Position numbers and translations under genes: made by a program. 64,000 nucleotides of DNA. Origin: CAZZNQ01 sp964655775 (lineage in GTDB: Bacteria; Planctomycetota; Brocadiia; SM23-32). Under the pieces are notes generated by a model. It had not been told where the DNA came from. It worked only from the letters and a program-made list of their open reading frames with translations, and made no database searches. Where the stretch lies: positions 18,868-82,867 of the forward strand of contig CAZZNQ010000006.1 in the NCBI GenBank assembly GCA_964655775.1, in the 5' to 3' direction. Below, one piece after another: positions 25,066-34,491 of this stretch (positions within the stretch are counted from its first letter, which is position 1; each line of letters begins with the position of its first letter).

Positions 25066-25461
25066 ACAGCGCGCAAAAGAAGGACGGCCGCGGTGCATAA
25101 TGGGGACAGGTGAGGCGCAGATGGCGGACAGAAACGGCCACGTCCCGGCCGGCCGGCGGTCGTGTGGCCATCGGATGGGACACCGGGCGGTCAAGCGGTC
25201 GGCCATCGCCGGGGCGGGGTGAGGCGGGCGGCGGTTGCCGGCGGGACGCTCGGATTTCCGTTGCGGCAACCCGCCCCTATGGCTTTTTAAGGTGTTTCTT
25301 TGGCATTTCCGCGGTTTTTCGCGTTTTCCGGCCAAGAAACAGGCCCGTTCTTACGTCTAATAGGGTAGGTATCTGGAAGAGACATCCCTGTTACGAACAG
25401 GCACTTGCTCATCCGATATGGATAACCGGCTGCAGCACTCGAACCAAGCCCCAAGGAGGGC
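25066..25461. other. Intergenic region with an AT-rich island
   Basis: 396 bp without a recognisable gene. Bases about 25280-25330 are T-rich (GGCTTTTTAAGG, GGTTTTTCGCG) against a GC-rich background. No strong hairpin followed by a T-run and no clear -35/-10 pair was found. Confidence 0.4.
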
Positions 25462-25464
25462 ATG

Positions 25465-26268
25465 ATGAAGCTCTTGCGGCGGCTAGGTCCGGCCCTTGTC
25501 ATACTGGCAACGGTTATGGCCATCGTTCTGCTTGTCGCGTTCCGCAATGGTCGGACGCCCACCGAAGATGAATGGTACGACGCGGTCGAGTCCGCCTATG
25601 CCGGTGACTCGACTGCGTGTGAGAGGTTCCTCCAGGCAGGATGGGATCCGGACAGAAAGGACACTCCGACTGGCATGTCCATGGTTGCCCATGCACTGGG
25701 CACACGGAACGGGTCGCTCCTGGCGCTATGTCTTGAGTATGGGGCGAGCCGTGAGCCGGACTGGGGCAAAGAGTGGAGGCTCATCCATTATGCGGCGGAG
25801 CGAGGAGTTCCTGACCATCTGAAGGTGCTACTCGAACACGGCGCGGAACTGGACGTCAGAACCGCGGATGGGCTTGCTCCCATACACATCGCAGCGAGGT
25901 ACGGCAATGCAGAAACCCTCAGGTGCCTCGCTGAAAGCGTTGCGGACGTGGACATGCGGGACCACCAGAGAGGCGCCACGGCGATGCATTGGGCCGTCTG
26001 GCATAACTCGCATCCCCGGGCGTGTGTGGACATACTCCGGAACACTGGAGCCGACGTGAACGCGCGCGAGAATGAAGGTAACACGCCGCTCCATTGGGCA
26101 GTCTACAATGGGGCAGAAGCTGTCGGAGCCCTTCTGGATGCGGGCGCCGACATCGGCAGGATGAACGACGCCGACCAGACTCCGTATGATGTTGCTGCCC
26201 AATCCCGGCCCGGGCTCGCTCCGCTCTTGCGGAATCCCGGTGACCGCTCTGGTTCCCAGGGACAATAG
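25465..26268 (+). CDS. Membrane-anchored ankyrin repeat protein
   Basis: A 267-residue protein. Two adjacent ATGs exist at 25462 and 25465; AAGGAGG (25453-25459) has better spacing (5 bases) to the second. One N-terminal membrane segment (LGPALVILATVMAIVLLVAF) anchors it, with the rest probably outside the cytoplasm. Ankyrin repeats fill residues about 75-250: RLIHYAAERGVPDHLKVLLEHGAELD, APIHIAARYGN, TAMHWAVWHNS, TPLHWAVYNGAEAVGALLDAGAD (quoted in parts). It follows the giant ankyrin/LRR gene in the same direction and may bind the same partner. Function unknown. Confidence 0.85.
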   Translation: MKLLRRLGPALVILATVMAIVLLVAFRNGRTPTEDEWYDAVESAYAGDSTACERFLQAGWDPDRKDTPTGMSMVAHALGTRNGSLLALCLEYGASREPDWGKEWRLIHYAAERGVPDHLKVLLEHGAELDVRTADGLAPIHIAARYGNAETLRCLAESVADVDMRDHQRGATAMHWAVWHNSHPRACVDILRNTGADVNARENEGNTPLHWAVYNGAEAVGALLDAGADIGRMNDADQTPYDVAAQSRPGLAPLLRNPGDRSGSQGQ

Positions 26269-26340
26269 GAGTCTCGTGGTTACAGGGCATCGTGACCCAC
26301 ACGGCACGATCCGGTCTCCACGTCTGACAGGATAAGATAT

Positions 26341-27024
26341 GTGCGAAGAGGATCCCCTTCCTCGCACGTGGCGGGTATACCAGGACGGTTACGTTGTGTC
26401 GTGGGGGCGCGCATTCCGGCAATAGACGAGGGTCGGCCAGTGGTCGCGAGCTTACAAGCTCTGACGCATGCAGGCATATCGGCCACGCCGAACAATGGGT
26501 CAGTAAGCAACCCACTGGCCGGGTTGCTACTGCTAGGTCTGTTCCTCGTCGTGGTCGCTGTGAACGAGTTGTTGGCGTGGCTGATATGGACAAAACTTAT
26601 ATGGCCGCGCACGGGATGGCCCGCTGTGAAACGCCTGAGGCACCTTTACGGCAAGGGGTCGCGCCGCGGTGCACGCCGCTGCGGCACGGCGTGCCTGATG
26701 TTCCCATTGGAGCAGAGGAAAGGGTGGCTCGCAGGGGCATTCACCGTAACCATGCGGGCAAATGCCGTTGGGCTGCACCTAAGGATAGGTCTCTTGATCC
26801 CGTGGCGACTTCAGTATGTTCCTAAATCTGCATTGCTCCGACCTCGTGAGGTAGAGCCACAGGACTGGGTTTGGCGCTATGCGCTCTGGAGTCACAATCT
26901 ATTCCGAAGAACACCGGATACGCTCGTAGACATCGACGTGGCAGACAGCCACATCGTGCTGCGTCTATATGGCTCCACATGGAAACGCGTGCAGGAGGCG
27001 CTCGGAGACACAGAATGCGCCTGA
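26341..27024 (+). CDS. Hypothetical single-pass membrane protein
   Basis: The frame opens with GTG at 26341 and has no ATG before residue 119, so the true start is uncertain; the first ~55 residues look poorly structured. A strong hydrophobic segment (PLAGLLLLGLFLVVVAVNEL) lies near residues 58-78. It is followed by a soluble part with GLHLRIGLLIPW and VDIDVADSHIVLRLYG, which resembles small uncharacterised membrane-tethered beta-domain proteins. No known family assigned. It sits between the ankyrin gene and a BamE-like gene. Confidence 0.5.
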   Translation: MRRGSPSSHVAGIPGRLRCVVGARIPAIDEGRPVVASLQALTHAGISATPNNGSVSNPLAGLLLLGLFLVVVAVNELLAWLIWTKLIWPRTGWPAVKRLRHLYGKGSRRGARRCGTACLMFPLEQRKGWLAGAFTVTMRANAVGLHLRIGLLIPWRLQYVPKSALLRPREVEPQDWVWRYALWSHNLFRRTPDTLVDIDVADSHIVLRLYGSTWKRVQEALGDTECA

Positions 27025-27106
27025 CACGTCACACTCCGAGTGCTAAACGAACCACAGACAGAAAACCGGACTGAGGACGCGCCCTCTGATCGGGGAGTTC
27101 TGGGAC

Positions 27107-27457
27107 ATGGCGAAGCCCATACGGATCAACCGGCGGGCGGCGGTGGTGGCCGCCATCGTGTTGCTGGTTTCGGTGACGGGTTGGGTCGTCACAGCAATCT
27201 GGTACTTCGGTTCCTTTGAGCAAGATCGGATCGTGGAGAGGCGGGTTGCGGAACTCAGGCAGAAGATCGCCGATGGCACGTTTACAGGGATGACGGTCGA
27301 GGAGGTCACCCGGACTCTGGGAACCGACCAGAGGCCGAGCGAGATGCGAGATTGGGACATCGGCTTTCGGATCGGCGCCTGCATGATTGACGTCTACTGG
27401 TTGGTCTTAAGAGTCGACGACGGCCGCGTGGCGGAGGCGGCCGTGATCTCCGACTGA
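27107..27457 (+). CDS. Small membrane-anchored protein with BamE/SmpA-like motif
   Basis: A 116-residue protein with one N-terminal membrane segment (AAVVAAIVLLVSVTGWVVTA) and a short soluble domain. The soluble part contains GTFTGMTVEEVTRTLG followed by beta strands, the pattern of BamE/SmpA-like small lipoprotein domains. A similar GMTPIEVLAALG phrase occurs in the giant protein at 20419. There is no lipobox. Role unknown, possibly periplasmic protein-protein contact. Confidence 0.7.
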   Translation: MAKPIRINRRAAVVAAIVLLVSVTGWVVTAIWYFGSFEQDRIVERRVAELRQKIADGTFTGMTVEEVTRTLGTDQRPSEMRDWDIGFRIGACMIDVYWLVLRVDDGRVAEAAVISD

Positions 27458-27520
27458 CGTCGTGCGGCGGGACGTGCCGGCTCCGACACACTTCGGCAGT
27501 GGGACACAGAGGATAGGCCA

Positions 27521-28729
27521 GTGCCTGATCCGAATAGCAGAGCGATGAAGGTGTTCGACGCCCTGACGGGGGCGCTGCGTGCGACGTTCCTCACGGTCAT
27601 CACGCTGCTCCTGATGTTGCTCGGCCTCATCGTGCTGACGATGGCCGGCCCGTCGGCCTTCGGGTTCCCTGTCGGCCTCTACGTGGGTCCGCTCGCTATG
27701 GCGCTGCTGATCGGCGGACTGGTTCTGAACCACGTGCTCGCCGCGCGCGGCATACCTATGAGCGCGTGGCGGCGGGCCGCCGTGCTATTCGGAGGCACGG
27801 CAGCCGGACTGACGCTGCTGTTCGTGGCAACACTGCCGTCGCGGATCATCGCGCGACACCGTTTCTGGAGCATCCAGGTCGAGAGCGGAGCGGCGCTGGT
27901 GATTCCGCGTGCCGACACGGTGTACGTCACGGATTACGCGCAGCAGCAGTTGATTCCACTGATGCAGTTCAGCGATCCGGACGGGACGGCCATCGACATC
28001 TGCGCCGCCGCCTTGTCCGAAGATGGTCGGATGCTCGCGGCAGCGACCGACGACCGCCTCGTCGTCGTGAAGATCGATAATGCGGCAACCGTTCTGCTCG
28101 ACCGGCGACTGCCCGTGGAACGTCCCAGGAGCGCGGTCCTGGGTTGGGCGCCCACGTCGGCGCGCCTCTGTCTGGCGATCGTGAAAGGACAGCAGGAAGC
28201 CGGCTTGTGGACGTGGGACGTTGGTGATGACACACTGCAGCGCTGCAATGTCGCCGACGCATCGCCCTTGACAGCGTCGCCGAGCTGGGATCCGGCCGGC
28301 AAGCGGCTGGCTTTCACTGCTCGCGACGGGGACGGCTCAGCGGTGGCGATCTACGACCTGGAAACGGCCGAGGAGCGATTGCTCTGGCCCGGCCGATGGC
28401 CCGGCTGGCTCGGGAAGGACACGCTGGCGTTCCTAAATGCAGGCCGATGGTTGGCGCGGGATCTCGGGTCGAACGAAGCTGACGAACTGGACTACGCCCC
28501 GCAGCCAGGATCGCCCGGGCCGCTAACCTGGTCGTCCAATGGCCTCACGTTTGCCACGAGCGGCATCATCGAGTTCTGGGGCATGCGCTCGTTCTGTGTC
28601 CACGACCGGGGCGGCAGGAAAGGCAGAATCTTCCTCGATTGGCCGGTCGGACCGCCCTCCCCCACAGGCGCAGCAATCCTTGAGTTGCCCCGACCCCTGG
28701 CCGTTGAACTCGGGGGCGAGGTGCAGTAG
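27521..28729 (+). CDS. Polytopic membrane protein with C-terminal beta-propeller-like domain
   Basis: A 402-residue protein starting at GTG 27521 (an ATG at 27545 is a near alternative). Three hydrophobic segments lie near residues 22-45, 50-70 and 85-105. The soluble part (about 120-400) has repeated beta units typical of TolB/WD40-like propellers: AAALSEDGRMLAAATDDRLVVV, SWDPAGKRLAFTARDG and LTWSSNGLTFATSG (each partial). It probably senses or scaffolds outside the membrane. It is the last of the small-protein run after the ankyrin genes. Function unknown. Confidence 0.78.
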   Translation: MPDPNSRAMKVFDALTGALRATFLTVITLLLMLLGLIVLTMAGPSAFGFPVGLYVGPLAMALLIGGLVLNHVLAARGIPMSAWRRAAVLFGGTAAGLTLLFVATLPSRIIARHRFWSIQVESGAALVIPRADTVYVTDYAQQQLIPLMQFSDPDGTAIDICAAALSEDGRMLAAATDDRLVVVKIDNAATVLLDRRLPVERPRSAVLGWAPTSARLCLAIVKGQQEAGLWTWDVGDDTLQRCNVADASPLTASPSWDPAGKRLAFTARDGDGSAVAIYDLETAEERLLWPGRWPGWLGKDTLAFLNAGRWLARDLGSNEADELDYAPQPGSPGPLTWSSNGLTFATSGIIEFWGMRSFCVHDRGGRKGRIFLDWPVGPPSPTGAAILELPRPLAVELGGEVQ

Positions 28730-28773
28730 AAACGAAGCGCCAGAACGAACGTGTCTGAGGAAGGACGCCGACC

Positions 28774-29829
28774 ATGAACCGATTTGGGTTCGAGCCGGAT
28801 TTCGACAACCTGCGCACCACGCTCACCGGCGGACGCGGCCACCGCGTGCCCAACATCGAACTGGTGATCGACCGCGAGATCAAGGACGGGTTCCTGGGGC
28901 GGCCGGTCGTCACGCTGGCCGACGAAATCGAGTTCCGCTACCAGGCCGGCTATGACTACGCCTGGGTGACCGTCGGCATGATCGACCCCGCCGGCACCGT
29001 GAACAAGGAGTTCGTCCAGAAGAGCGACGAACGACACTTTGCCGGAGAAGACGAGCGCGTATGGGCAGACGAGCACGACGGCGCCATCCGCGATCGCGAC
29101 GACGTGGAAGCCTACCCCTGGCCGGACCCGGACGCCCTGGACTACTCCCCCTTCACCGAGGCCCGCGGCCTGCTGAAGCCCGGCATGAAGCTGATTCCCA
29201 TCCTGGGCAAGGTGTTCACCGCCGGATGGCAGCTCACCGGCTTCGAGCGCTACTGCGAGCTGGTCTACGAGGACCCCGACCTGATACTGGACCTGACCGA
29301 CCGCATTGGCCGACTGCAGGTGGAGGTGGCGCAGCGGGTGGCCCGGTTCGACACCGTCGGCGCCATCTGGGTGCCGGACGACATCGCCTATCGCACGGGG
29401 CCGATGCTGAGGCCGGACTGGTTCGCCGAGCACGTGTTCCCGTACTACAGGCAGATCGGCGACATCTGCCGCGAGGCCGGTATGCCGTTCATCTACCACA
29501 GCGACGGCGACCTGACCAGCATGATCGACACCATCATCGACGCCGGGTTCACCGCGCTGCATCCGATTGAGCCGGAGTCGATGGACATCTACGAGGTGCG
29601 CAAGCGCGTCGGCAAGCGCCTCTGCCTGCTGGGCAACATCCGCGTGCATACGCTGTCCACCGGCACGCCGGAGGAGATACGCGAGCTGGTGCGCGACCGG
29701 GTGCTGAACCTGGGCCACGACGGCGCGTACTGCGTGGGGTCGAGCAACAGCGTGCCGAACTACGTGCCGCTGGAGAACTACCAGGCGATGCTCCGGGCGA
29801 GCGCCGACCACGCCGAGATCGAGAATTGA
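28774..29829 (+). CDS. Uroporphyrinogen decarboxylase (URO-D) family protein, probable corrinoid/methyl-transferase type
   Basis: A 351-residue (beta/alpha)8 protein of the URO-D/MtaA superfamily; AGGAAGG precedes the ATG. Features include GKVFTAGWQLTGFERYC mid-protein, FIYHSDGDL (metal/substrate His), LHPIEPESMDI and a C-terminal GAYCVGSSNSVPNYVP, which carries the Cys that in MtaA-type enzymes ligates zinc. The classical heme enzyme N-terminus is absent, so cobalamin-dependent methyl transfer or demethylation is more likely than heme synthesis. It overlaps or abuts a carbonic anhydrase gene. A second, distinct family member lies at 44229-45275. Confidence 0.82.
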   Translation: MNRFGFEPDFDNLRTTLTGGRGHRVPNIELVIDREIKDGFLGRPVVTLADEIEFRYQAGYDYAWVTVGMIDPAGTVNKEFVQKSDERHFAGEDERVWADEHDGAIRDRDDVEAYPWPDPDALDYSPFTEARGLLKPGMKLIPILGKVFTAGWQLTGFERYCELVYEDPDLILDLTDRIGRLQVEVAQRVARFDTVGAIWVPDDIAYRTGPMLRPDWFAEHVFPYYRQIGDICREAGMPFIYHSDGDLTSMIDTIIDAGFTALHPIEPESMDIYEVRKRVGKRLCLLGNIRVHTLSTGTPEEIRELVRDRVLNLGHDGAYCVGSSNSVPNYVPLENYQAMLRASADHAEIEN

Positions 29830-29846
29830 ACTCCGCCAAGCACCCC

Positions 29847-30509
29847 ATGCCCGACGCCTGGCCCACGCCCGCCGAAGCCCTGCAGTCCCTGAAGGAAGGG
29901 AACGCGCGCTTCGCGGCGGGACGGGCGGAGAACCCGCATGCGGACCGAGCCCGGCTGGAGCTGGCCGGGCGGGCGGATCAGGCCGAGCACACCTACGCGA
30001 CGATCGTGACCTGCTCGGATTCGCGGGTGCCGGTGGAGATCCTGTTCGACGCGGGCGTGATGGACCTGTTCGTGGTGCGCGTGATCGGCAATGCATGCGA
30101 CGCGGCCAGCATAGCGTCGATGGAGTACGGGCTGGTGCACGTGCGGACGCCGGTGCTGGTGGTGCTGGGGCACACGCAGTGCGGCGCGATCACGGCGGCC
30201 ACGCACGCCGTGCAGGGCCGCGGGCACGAGGTAGCCGAGACGATCTCACCGGTGCTTAAGGGGTTCGAGCCGGCCGTGCGCGCGGCGATGGAGCAGCACC
30301 CGGGCGCATGCGGCGACGACCTGGTGCCGCACGCGGTCGAGGAGAACGTGCGGGCGACGGTGGCGCAGTTCCTGCGTCGGAGCGCGGCTGCGCGCGACAT
30401 GGTGGCGCGGGACGAGGCGCGCGTTGTCGGCGCCGTCTACGACGTGGCCACCGGCCGCGTGCGCTGGCTGCCGGAGGATGCCTCAGCGGGCCTCGGCGAC
30501 GGCGCCTGA
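29847..30509 (+). CDS. Beta-class carbonic anhydrase
   Basis: A 220-residue protein (from ATG 29847) interconverting CO2 and bicarbonate. Zinc ligands and the catalytic dyad are present: Cys-Ser-Asp-Ser-Arg (VTCSDSRVP) and LGHTQCG with His and Cys. An alternative TTG start at 29826 overlaps the TGA of the preceding URO-D-like gene (TTGA), which would couple their translation. The 3' end overlaps the convergent alkaline phosphatase gene by 27 bp. No signal peptide. Its tight link with a methyltransferase-like gene suggests CO2 or bicarbonate handling in C1 metabolism; that is inference. Confidence 0.93.
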   Translation: MPDAWPTPAEALQSLKEGNARFAAGRAENPHADRARLELAGRADQAEHTYATIVTCSDSRVPVEILFDAGVMDLFVVRVIGNACDAASIASMEYGLVHVRTPVLVVLGHTQCGAITAATHAVQGRGHEVAETISPVLKGFEPAVRAAMEQHPGACGDDLVPHAVEENVRATVAQFLRRSAAARDMVARDEARVVGAVYDVATGRVRWLPEDASAGLGDGA

Positions 30510-31967
30510 CGGACGGCCCACTCCCAGCGCCTCGCAGATGACGTGCGCGATGTCCGTGTTGTCCACGTAGTCGCCGCGGACCGGATCCTCGCCGATAGTG
30601 CGTTTGAGGAACGCCTCCGCACCCCGTCCCTCGGCGTAGAGGGGCACGAGCGAGTTCGTGTGGCCGCCGCTGTTCCACGCCATGCCGGGCACCTTGCCGA
30701 CGCCGTTGTTCCGGAGCGGCACGTTCGCGAACACGCCCTCCCCGGCCGTGAGGTAGCCGGTCTCGTGGTCGGCGGTAACGATCAACAGCGTCTCGTCCCA
30801 ACTGCTGTTGTTCTCGACCCACTCGACGACGGCGTCGACCGCGCGGTTGAAGTCGATCTGCTCCTCGATGGTCCGCCCGGGCTGATTGCGATGGCCGGCC
30901 CAGTCGACCGCGCCGCCTTCGATCATCAGGAAGAGGCCGTCGGGGTCGTCGTCCAGCACGTTCAGGGCCGCGCGCGTCATCTCGACAAGCGTGGGCACGC
31001 TCTCGATCAGCGGCACCTCGAACGGGGCGGCGTCCCCGTCGCCGCTCCGGCGCTCCTGGAGCGTGCCGGCAACCTGCGGTATTCCGATCACGCGTTTAGG
31101 CGTGTCGCCGGACATCAGCCGCTGGAAGTCGGCGCGGCTCTCGACGAGCACCCAGGCGTCGTCGGCCTTGCGGTTGTGATCGGCGTCCTGCCATTCGCCG
31201 GGATCCGGCCGTCCGTTGCCGTTCGCGTCGTCGAGCGCCGGGTTCCACGCGCCGGCGGTTCCGGCCTGCAGGCGTTTCCACAGCGCCTCGTCGCCGACGG
31301 AGTCGAATCCACCGGCCTCCTCCAGCCGCTGTCCGTCGGCGTCGTAGTAGGGATGTCCGCCGCCCATGATGCAGTCGGCCGTGCTACCTTCGATCATAGC
31401 GCGTGCGATCTCGGAGTAGGCCCCCCGGGAGACGTTGTGCGCGACGAACGCCGCGGGCGTCGCGTGGGCGAAAGGCACGGAGCTGACCACGCCGGTGGCC
31501 ATCCGCAGTTTCTCGCACTTCTCCAGCACGGTCTCCAGCCGGCGGATCTCGACGTCGACGGAGAGGGCTCCGTTGTAGGTTTTCACGCCGGTGGCTATCG
31601 CTGTGGCCGAGGCGGCGGAATCGGTGACGCCGCTCCTGACGTATTCGAAATCGGTCCAGGCACGCTCCGGGTCGTAGTCCCCCTGCTCCCAGACCGGCTC
31701 CTCGTCGGTGCCGCGGTTGCGCATGGGCGGGGTTCTCATGCCCATCACCACGGGGAATCGCCCGTAGACCTGCGCGTTCGGCTCGCCGTGCGTGTAGAGG
31801 TCCGTGGCTTCCACATGCTTGTAGCCACACCCGTCGCTGATCATCAGTATCACGTTCTTGGCGCGGTTCCGTTCGGCCGGCCGCGCCGACTCGCCCGGCC
31901 GGCATGCGAAAGCGGCCAGCGAGAGTATAAATGCGGCGGCTACCCACCGCGTTCTGTTTCTGTCCAT
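30483..31967 (-). CDS. Alkaline phosphatase (PhoA family) lipoprotein
   Basis: A 494-residue phosphomonoesterase. The nucleophile motif is intact: VTDSAASATA, Ser117 with Asp116. Metal-binding signatures are ISDGCGYKH (Asp45), TADHETGYLT and SGGHTNSLVP. A lipoprotein signal (SLAAFAC, Cys22) predicts attachment to the periplasmic side of a membrane. It converges on the carbonic anhydrase gene with a 27 bp overlap. Likely role: phosphate scavenging. No obvious Pho box was identified. Confidence 0.93.
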   Translation of the reverse strand: MDRNRTRWVAAAFILSLAAFACRPGESARPAERNRAKNVILMISDGCGYKHVEATDLYTHGEPNAQVYGRFPVVMGMRTPPMRNRGTDEEPVWEQGDYDPERAWTDFEYVRSGVTDSAASATAIATGVKTYNGALSVDVEIRRLETVLEKCEKLRMATGVVSSVPFAHATPAAFVAHNVSRGAYSEIARAMIEGSTADCIMGGGHPYYDADGQRLEEAGGFDSVGDEALWKRLQAGTAGAWNPALDDANGNGRPDPGEWQDADHNRKADDAWVLVESRADFQRLMSGDTPKRVIGIPQVAGTLQERRSGDGDAAPFEVPLIESVPTLVEMTRAALNVLDDDPDGLFLMIEGGAVDWAGHRNQPGRTIEEQIDFNRAVDAVVEWVENNSSWDETLLIVTADHETGYLTAGEGVFANVPLRNNGVGKVPGMAWNSGGHTNSLVPLYAEGRGAEAFLKRTIGEDPVRGDYVDNTDIAHVICEALGVGRPSGAVAEAR

Positions 31968-32082
31968 GGTTCACTTCCTGTTGCCGTGTGGTGTTATCCT
32001 TCTCGAAAGCGTAACGTCCTTCCCTACATATACTAACCTGCCGGGACGACTCAGACCAAGGTGAGCGGCGAGCAAGTCGCTG

Positions 32083-32111
32083 TTGAAACTTCGCGCTCTC
32101 ACGTATATCCT
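32083..32111 (+). promoter_or_regulatory. Predicted promoter of the beta-helix/GH43/esterase operon
   Basis: TTGAAA (32083-32088), a 17 bp spacer, TATCCT (32106-32111), 60 bp before the ATG at 32172. Confidence 0.5.
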
Positions 32112-32171
32112 CGCAGGGGAGTATTAGGGAATCGTTTGGCACCGCGAACACTACTGTGGAGAAGGCAGGCA

Positions 32172-34460
32172 ATGGCACGCAGCGTTACCGTGATGATTCT
32201 AACGGCCCTCATCCTGTGCTGTGCGGGCTACGCCGGCGCAGAGACCTACTACGTCGACTTCGCGTCCGGCAGCGACACGGCCGACGGCCGGAGCCCGAGG
32301 ACGGCGTTCAAGCACGCGCCCGGCGACCGCGACGCGGAGGGCGTTGCCGGCGAGGTCAAGCTCGCCCCGGGTGACAAGGTGGTCTTCAAGGGGGGCGTGA
32401 CCTACTACGGGGAGGTCCAGTGCCGCTGGTCGGGCGCCCCGACCGCACCCATAGTGTTCGACGGCAACACCGACGGCGCATTCGGCGAGGGCCCGGCCGT
32501 CATCGACGGCTCGGAGCCGCTCTCCGGCTGGACGCGGTGCCGTTCCGCCGCGGACTGCGCCGGCAATCCCAACTGGCGCAATATCTACTATACGGACGCG
32601 CCGGAGGGAACCAATCCTTTCTGGTGCAACCTGACGCAGGACGACAGGCTTATGGCCGTCGCCCAGGACCCCAACCTACCGGACATGTTCTGGGAGGACG
32701 ACCTGGCCAATTTCCAGCCGATCAACCCGCCCAATCCGGCGTCCGAGAGCGGGCTGCAGATAACCAAAGGCCCGGGAATGGCGGCCAACAGTTCCCGCCC
32801 GTACGTGCTGATGTTCGACGGCAATCGGAGGACCTCCGCCATCCTGGACCCGTGCGTCGGCGCTTCCATGACGTTCCGGTTCAGCCCGGCCGTAACCGTG
32901 CACAGCTTCGGCATCGAAGCCGTGCCCAGCTACACCATGCCCAAGGATTTCGTGCTGCTGGCCGACGGAAAACGGGCGCTCTCGGCCACCCTGGCCAACG
33001 AACGCGGTATTCAGAAGTTCGAGCTTCCCCGGCCGGTCACCTTTAGCACGCTCGAGCTGAAGATCACCTCGGCCCATCCGGAGGAACCGTCCTACGCGGC
33101 CATCGCGGAGATTCAGGGCTACGACGCGCAGGGCGAGAACGTGCTGCTCTCGCCGCCGGTGATGCGCTACAAGGATTCCGCATACTTCACGCAGGACGAC
33201 GCCGACTTCTGGCGCGGCGCCTACTTCACCATCTGGGCAGGCTCCAACCAGATATTCCGCCGCAAAGTCGTGGGCTTTGAGCCCGAGACCGATAGCATTC
33301 TGTTCGACATGCTGTCCACGAAGCAGTACAGCACCGGCGGCAAGTTCGCCATGATGAACGCATTGGGAATACTCGACCGCCCGGGGGAGTACGTGGTGGA
33401 CGAGGAGCCGCGCCCCGACGGCACGCGCCGGATCTACGCGTGGCCGCTGGACGCTACTCCGAAGCGCATCTTGCGGTCCGTCCGGCGCAACGCGTTCGCA
33501 CTGCGCGACGTGAGTTACGTTACCGTCCAGGGCTTCAAGATGCAGAAGCAGGGCGGGCGGAGCGACGCAGGGGCGGTCAACGTGGGAGGCTCGGATTACA
33601 GCAACGTCGTCATCCGCGACAACGAGATGACGCTGATCCGCTCGGGCCGGTTCCCCGTCATCTACGTGGCGGCGAACACGAACAGCAACGCCATCGACTG
33701 CCTGATCGCCGGCAACCACGTGCACCACAACCGGCGCGCCGCCGGCATACAGTTGCGCCGCGGCATGCGGAGCGTCATCCGGGGCAACGTCCTGGACAAG
33801 AACGGCGCCACCGGCATGGTCCTCTACTGGGCGCGCGACTGCGAGGTGCGCGATAACGTCGTCAGCCGCCACAAGGGCGTGCACGCCAACGGACTCACCG
33901 CGTATCTGGACTGCCAGGGAGTGCTATTCGATGGTAACCGCGTGTTCGACGGCAACGTCTGCCTGACCACTCAGCAGAGCAAGCGCATCGTCGTCCGCAA
34001 CAACATCTTCGACGGACACGGGGTGACATCGGCGATCGGGCTGTGGAACGTGGGAACGCTGGAGGACTTCACGCTGGTCAACAACCTGATCCTGCGCAGC
34101 CCCAAGGATTCCACGTGGGCGGCCGGCATCTACGGCGGCGGAAGCGGCCCCACCGGTTTCGTCATCAAGAACAACGTGATAGACGGCCTGTCGGGCGAGA
34201 TCGACGGCGACATCAGTCACAACATCTGGACCCGCTGGGGACCGAGCCAGACCGCCGGCGAAGCCGGGCCGGGCAGCCTCTATGAGCCGGACCTGAGCAA
34301 CATATTCGTCGACCCGGAGAACCATGACTACCGCCTGCGACCGGGCAGCCCGGCGATCGACGCGGGGACGGAAGTTGGCATCCAAACGGACATCGAAGGC
34401 ACGCCGGTCCCCCAGGGCGCCGCACCGGACATTGGCCCGTACGAGCGGCCGGCACCGTAG
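32172..34460 (+). CDS. Secreted right-handed beta-helix protein with inserted F5/8-type-C-like domain
   Basis: A 762-residue exported protein; the start at 32172 gives a clean signal peptide (VMILTALILCCAGYAGA) behind GAGAAGGCAGG. After YYVDFASGSDTADGRSP (a common opening of polysaccharide-lyase-like beta-helix proteins) comes a discoidin-like module about 210-310 (ILDPCVGASMTFRFSPAV, VHSFGIEAVPSY). Then an array of parallel beta-helix coils follows about 440-700 (NVVIRDNEM, SVIRGNVLDKNGATG, RIVVRNNIFDG, FVIKNNVIDG). It is likely a polysaccharide lyase or epimerase-like enzyme, or a binding protein. The active site cannot be assigned. GH43 follows 31 bp later. Confidence 0.85.
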   Translation: MARSVTVMILTALILCCAGYAGAETYYVDFASGSDTADGRSPRTAFKHAPGDRDAEGVAGEVKLAPGDKVVFKGGVTYYGEVQCRWSGAPTAPIVFDGNTDGAFGEGPAVIDGSEPLSGWTRCRSAADCAGNPNWRNIYYTDAPEGTNPFWCNLTQDDRLMAVAQDPNLPDMFWEDDLANFQPINPPNPASESGLQITKGPGMAANSSRPYVLMFDGNRRTSAILDPCVGASMTFRFSPAVTVHSFGIEAVPSYTMPKDFVLLADGKRALSATLANERGIQKFELPRPVTFSTLELKITSAHPEEPSYAAIAEIQGYDAQGENVLLSPPVMRYKDSAYFTQDDADFWRGAYFTIWAGSNQIFRRKVVGFEPETDSILFDMLSTKQYSTGGKFAMMNALGILDRPGEYVVDEEPRPDGTRRIYAWPLDATPKRILRSVRRNAFALRDVSYVTVQGFKMQKQGGRSDAGAVNVGGSDYSNVVIRDNEMTLIRSGRFPVIYVAANTNSNAIDCLIAGNHVHHNRRAAGIQLRRGMRSVIRGNVLDKNGATGMVLYWARDCEVRDNVVSRHKGVHANGLTAYLDCQGVLFDGNRVFDGNVCLTTQQSKRIVVRNNIFDGHGVTSAIGLWNVGTLEDFTLVNNLILRSPKDSTWAAGIYGGGSGPTGFVIKNNVIDGLSGEIDGDISHNIWTRWGPSQTAGEAGPGSLYEPDLSNIFVDPENHDYRLRPGSPAIDAGTEVGIQTDIEGTPVPQGAAPDIGPYERPAP

Positions 34461-34491
34461 CCGTTGCCCCGAGAGCACGGAGGAAGGACGC

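Noticed and set aside
28774..29829. Heme-pathway uroporphyrinogen decarboxylase (hemE)
   Set aside because: The characteristic hemE N-terminal signature is missing and no other heme genes are near; the methyltransferase-like branch of the superfamily fits better.
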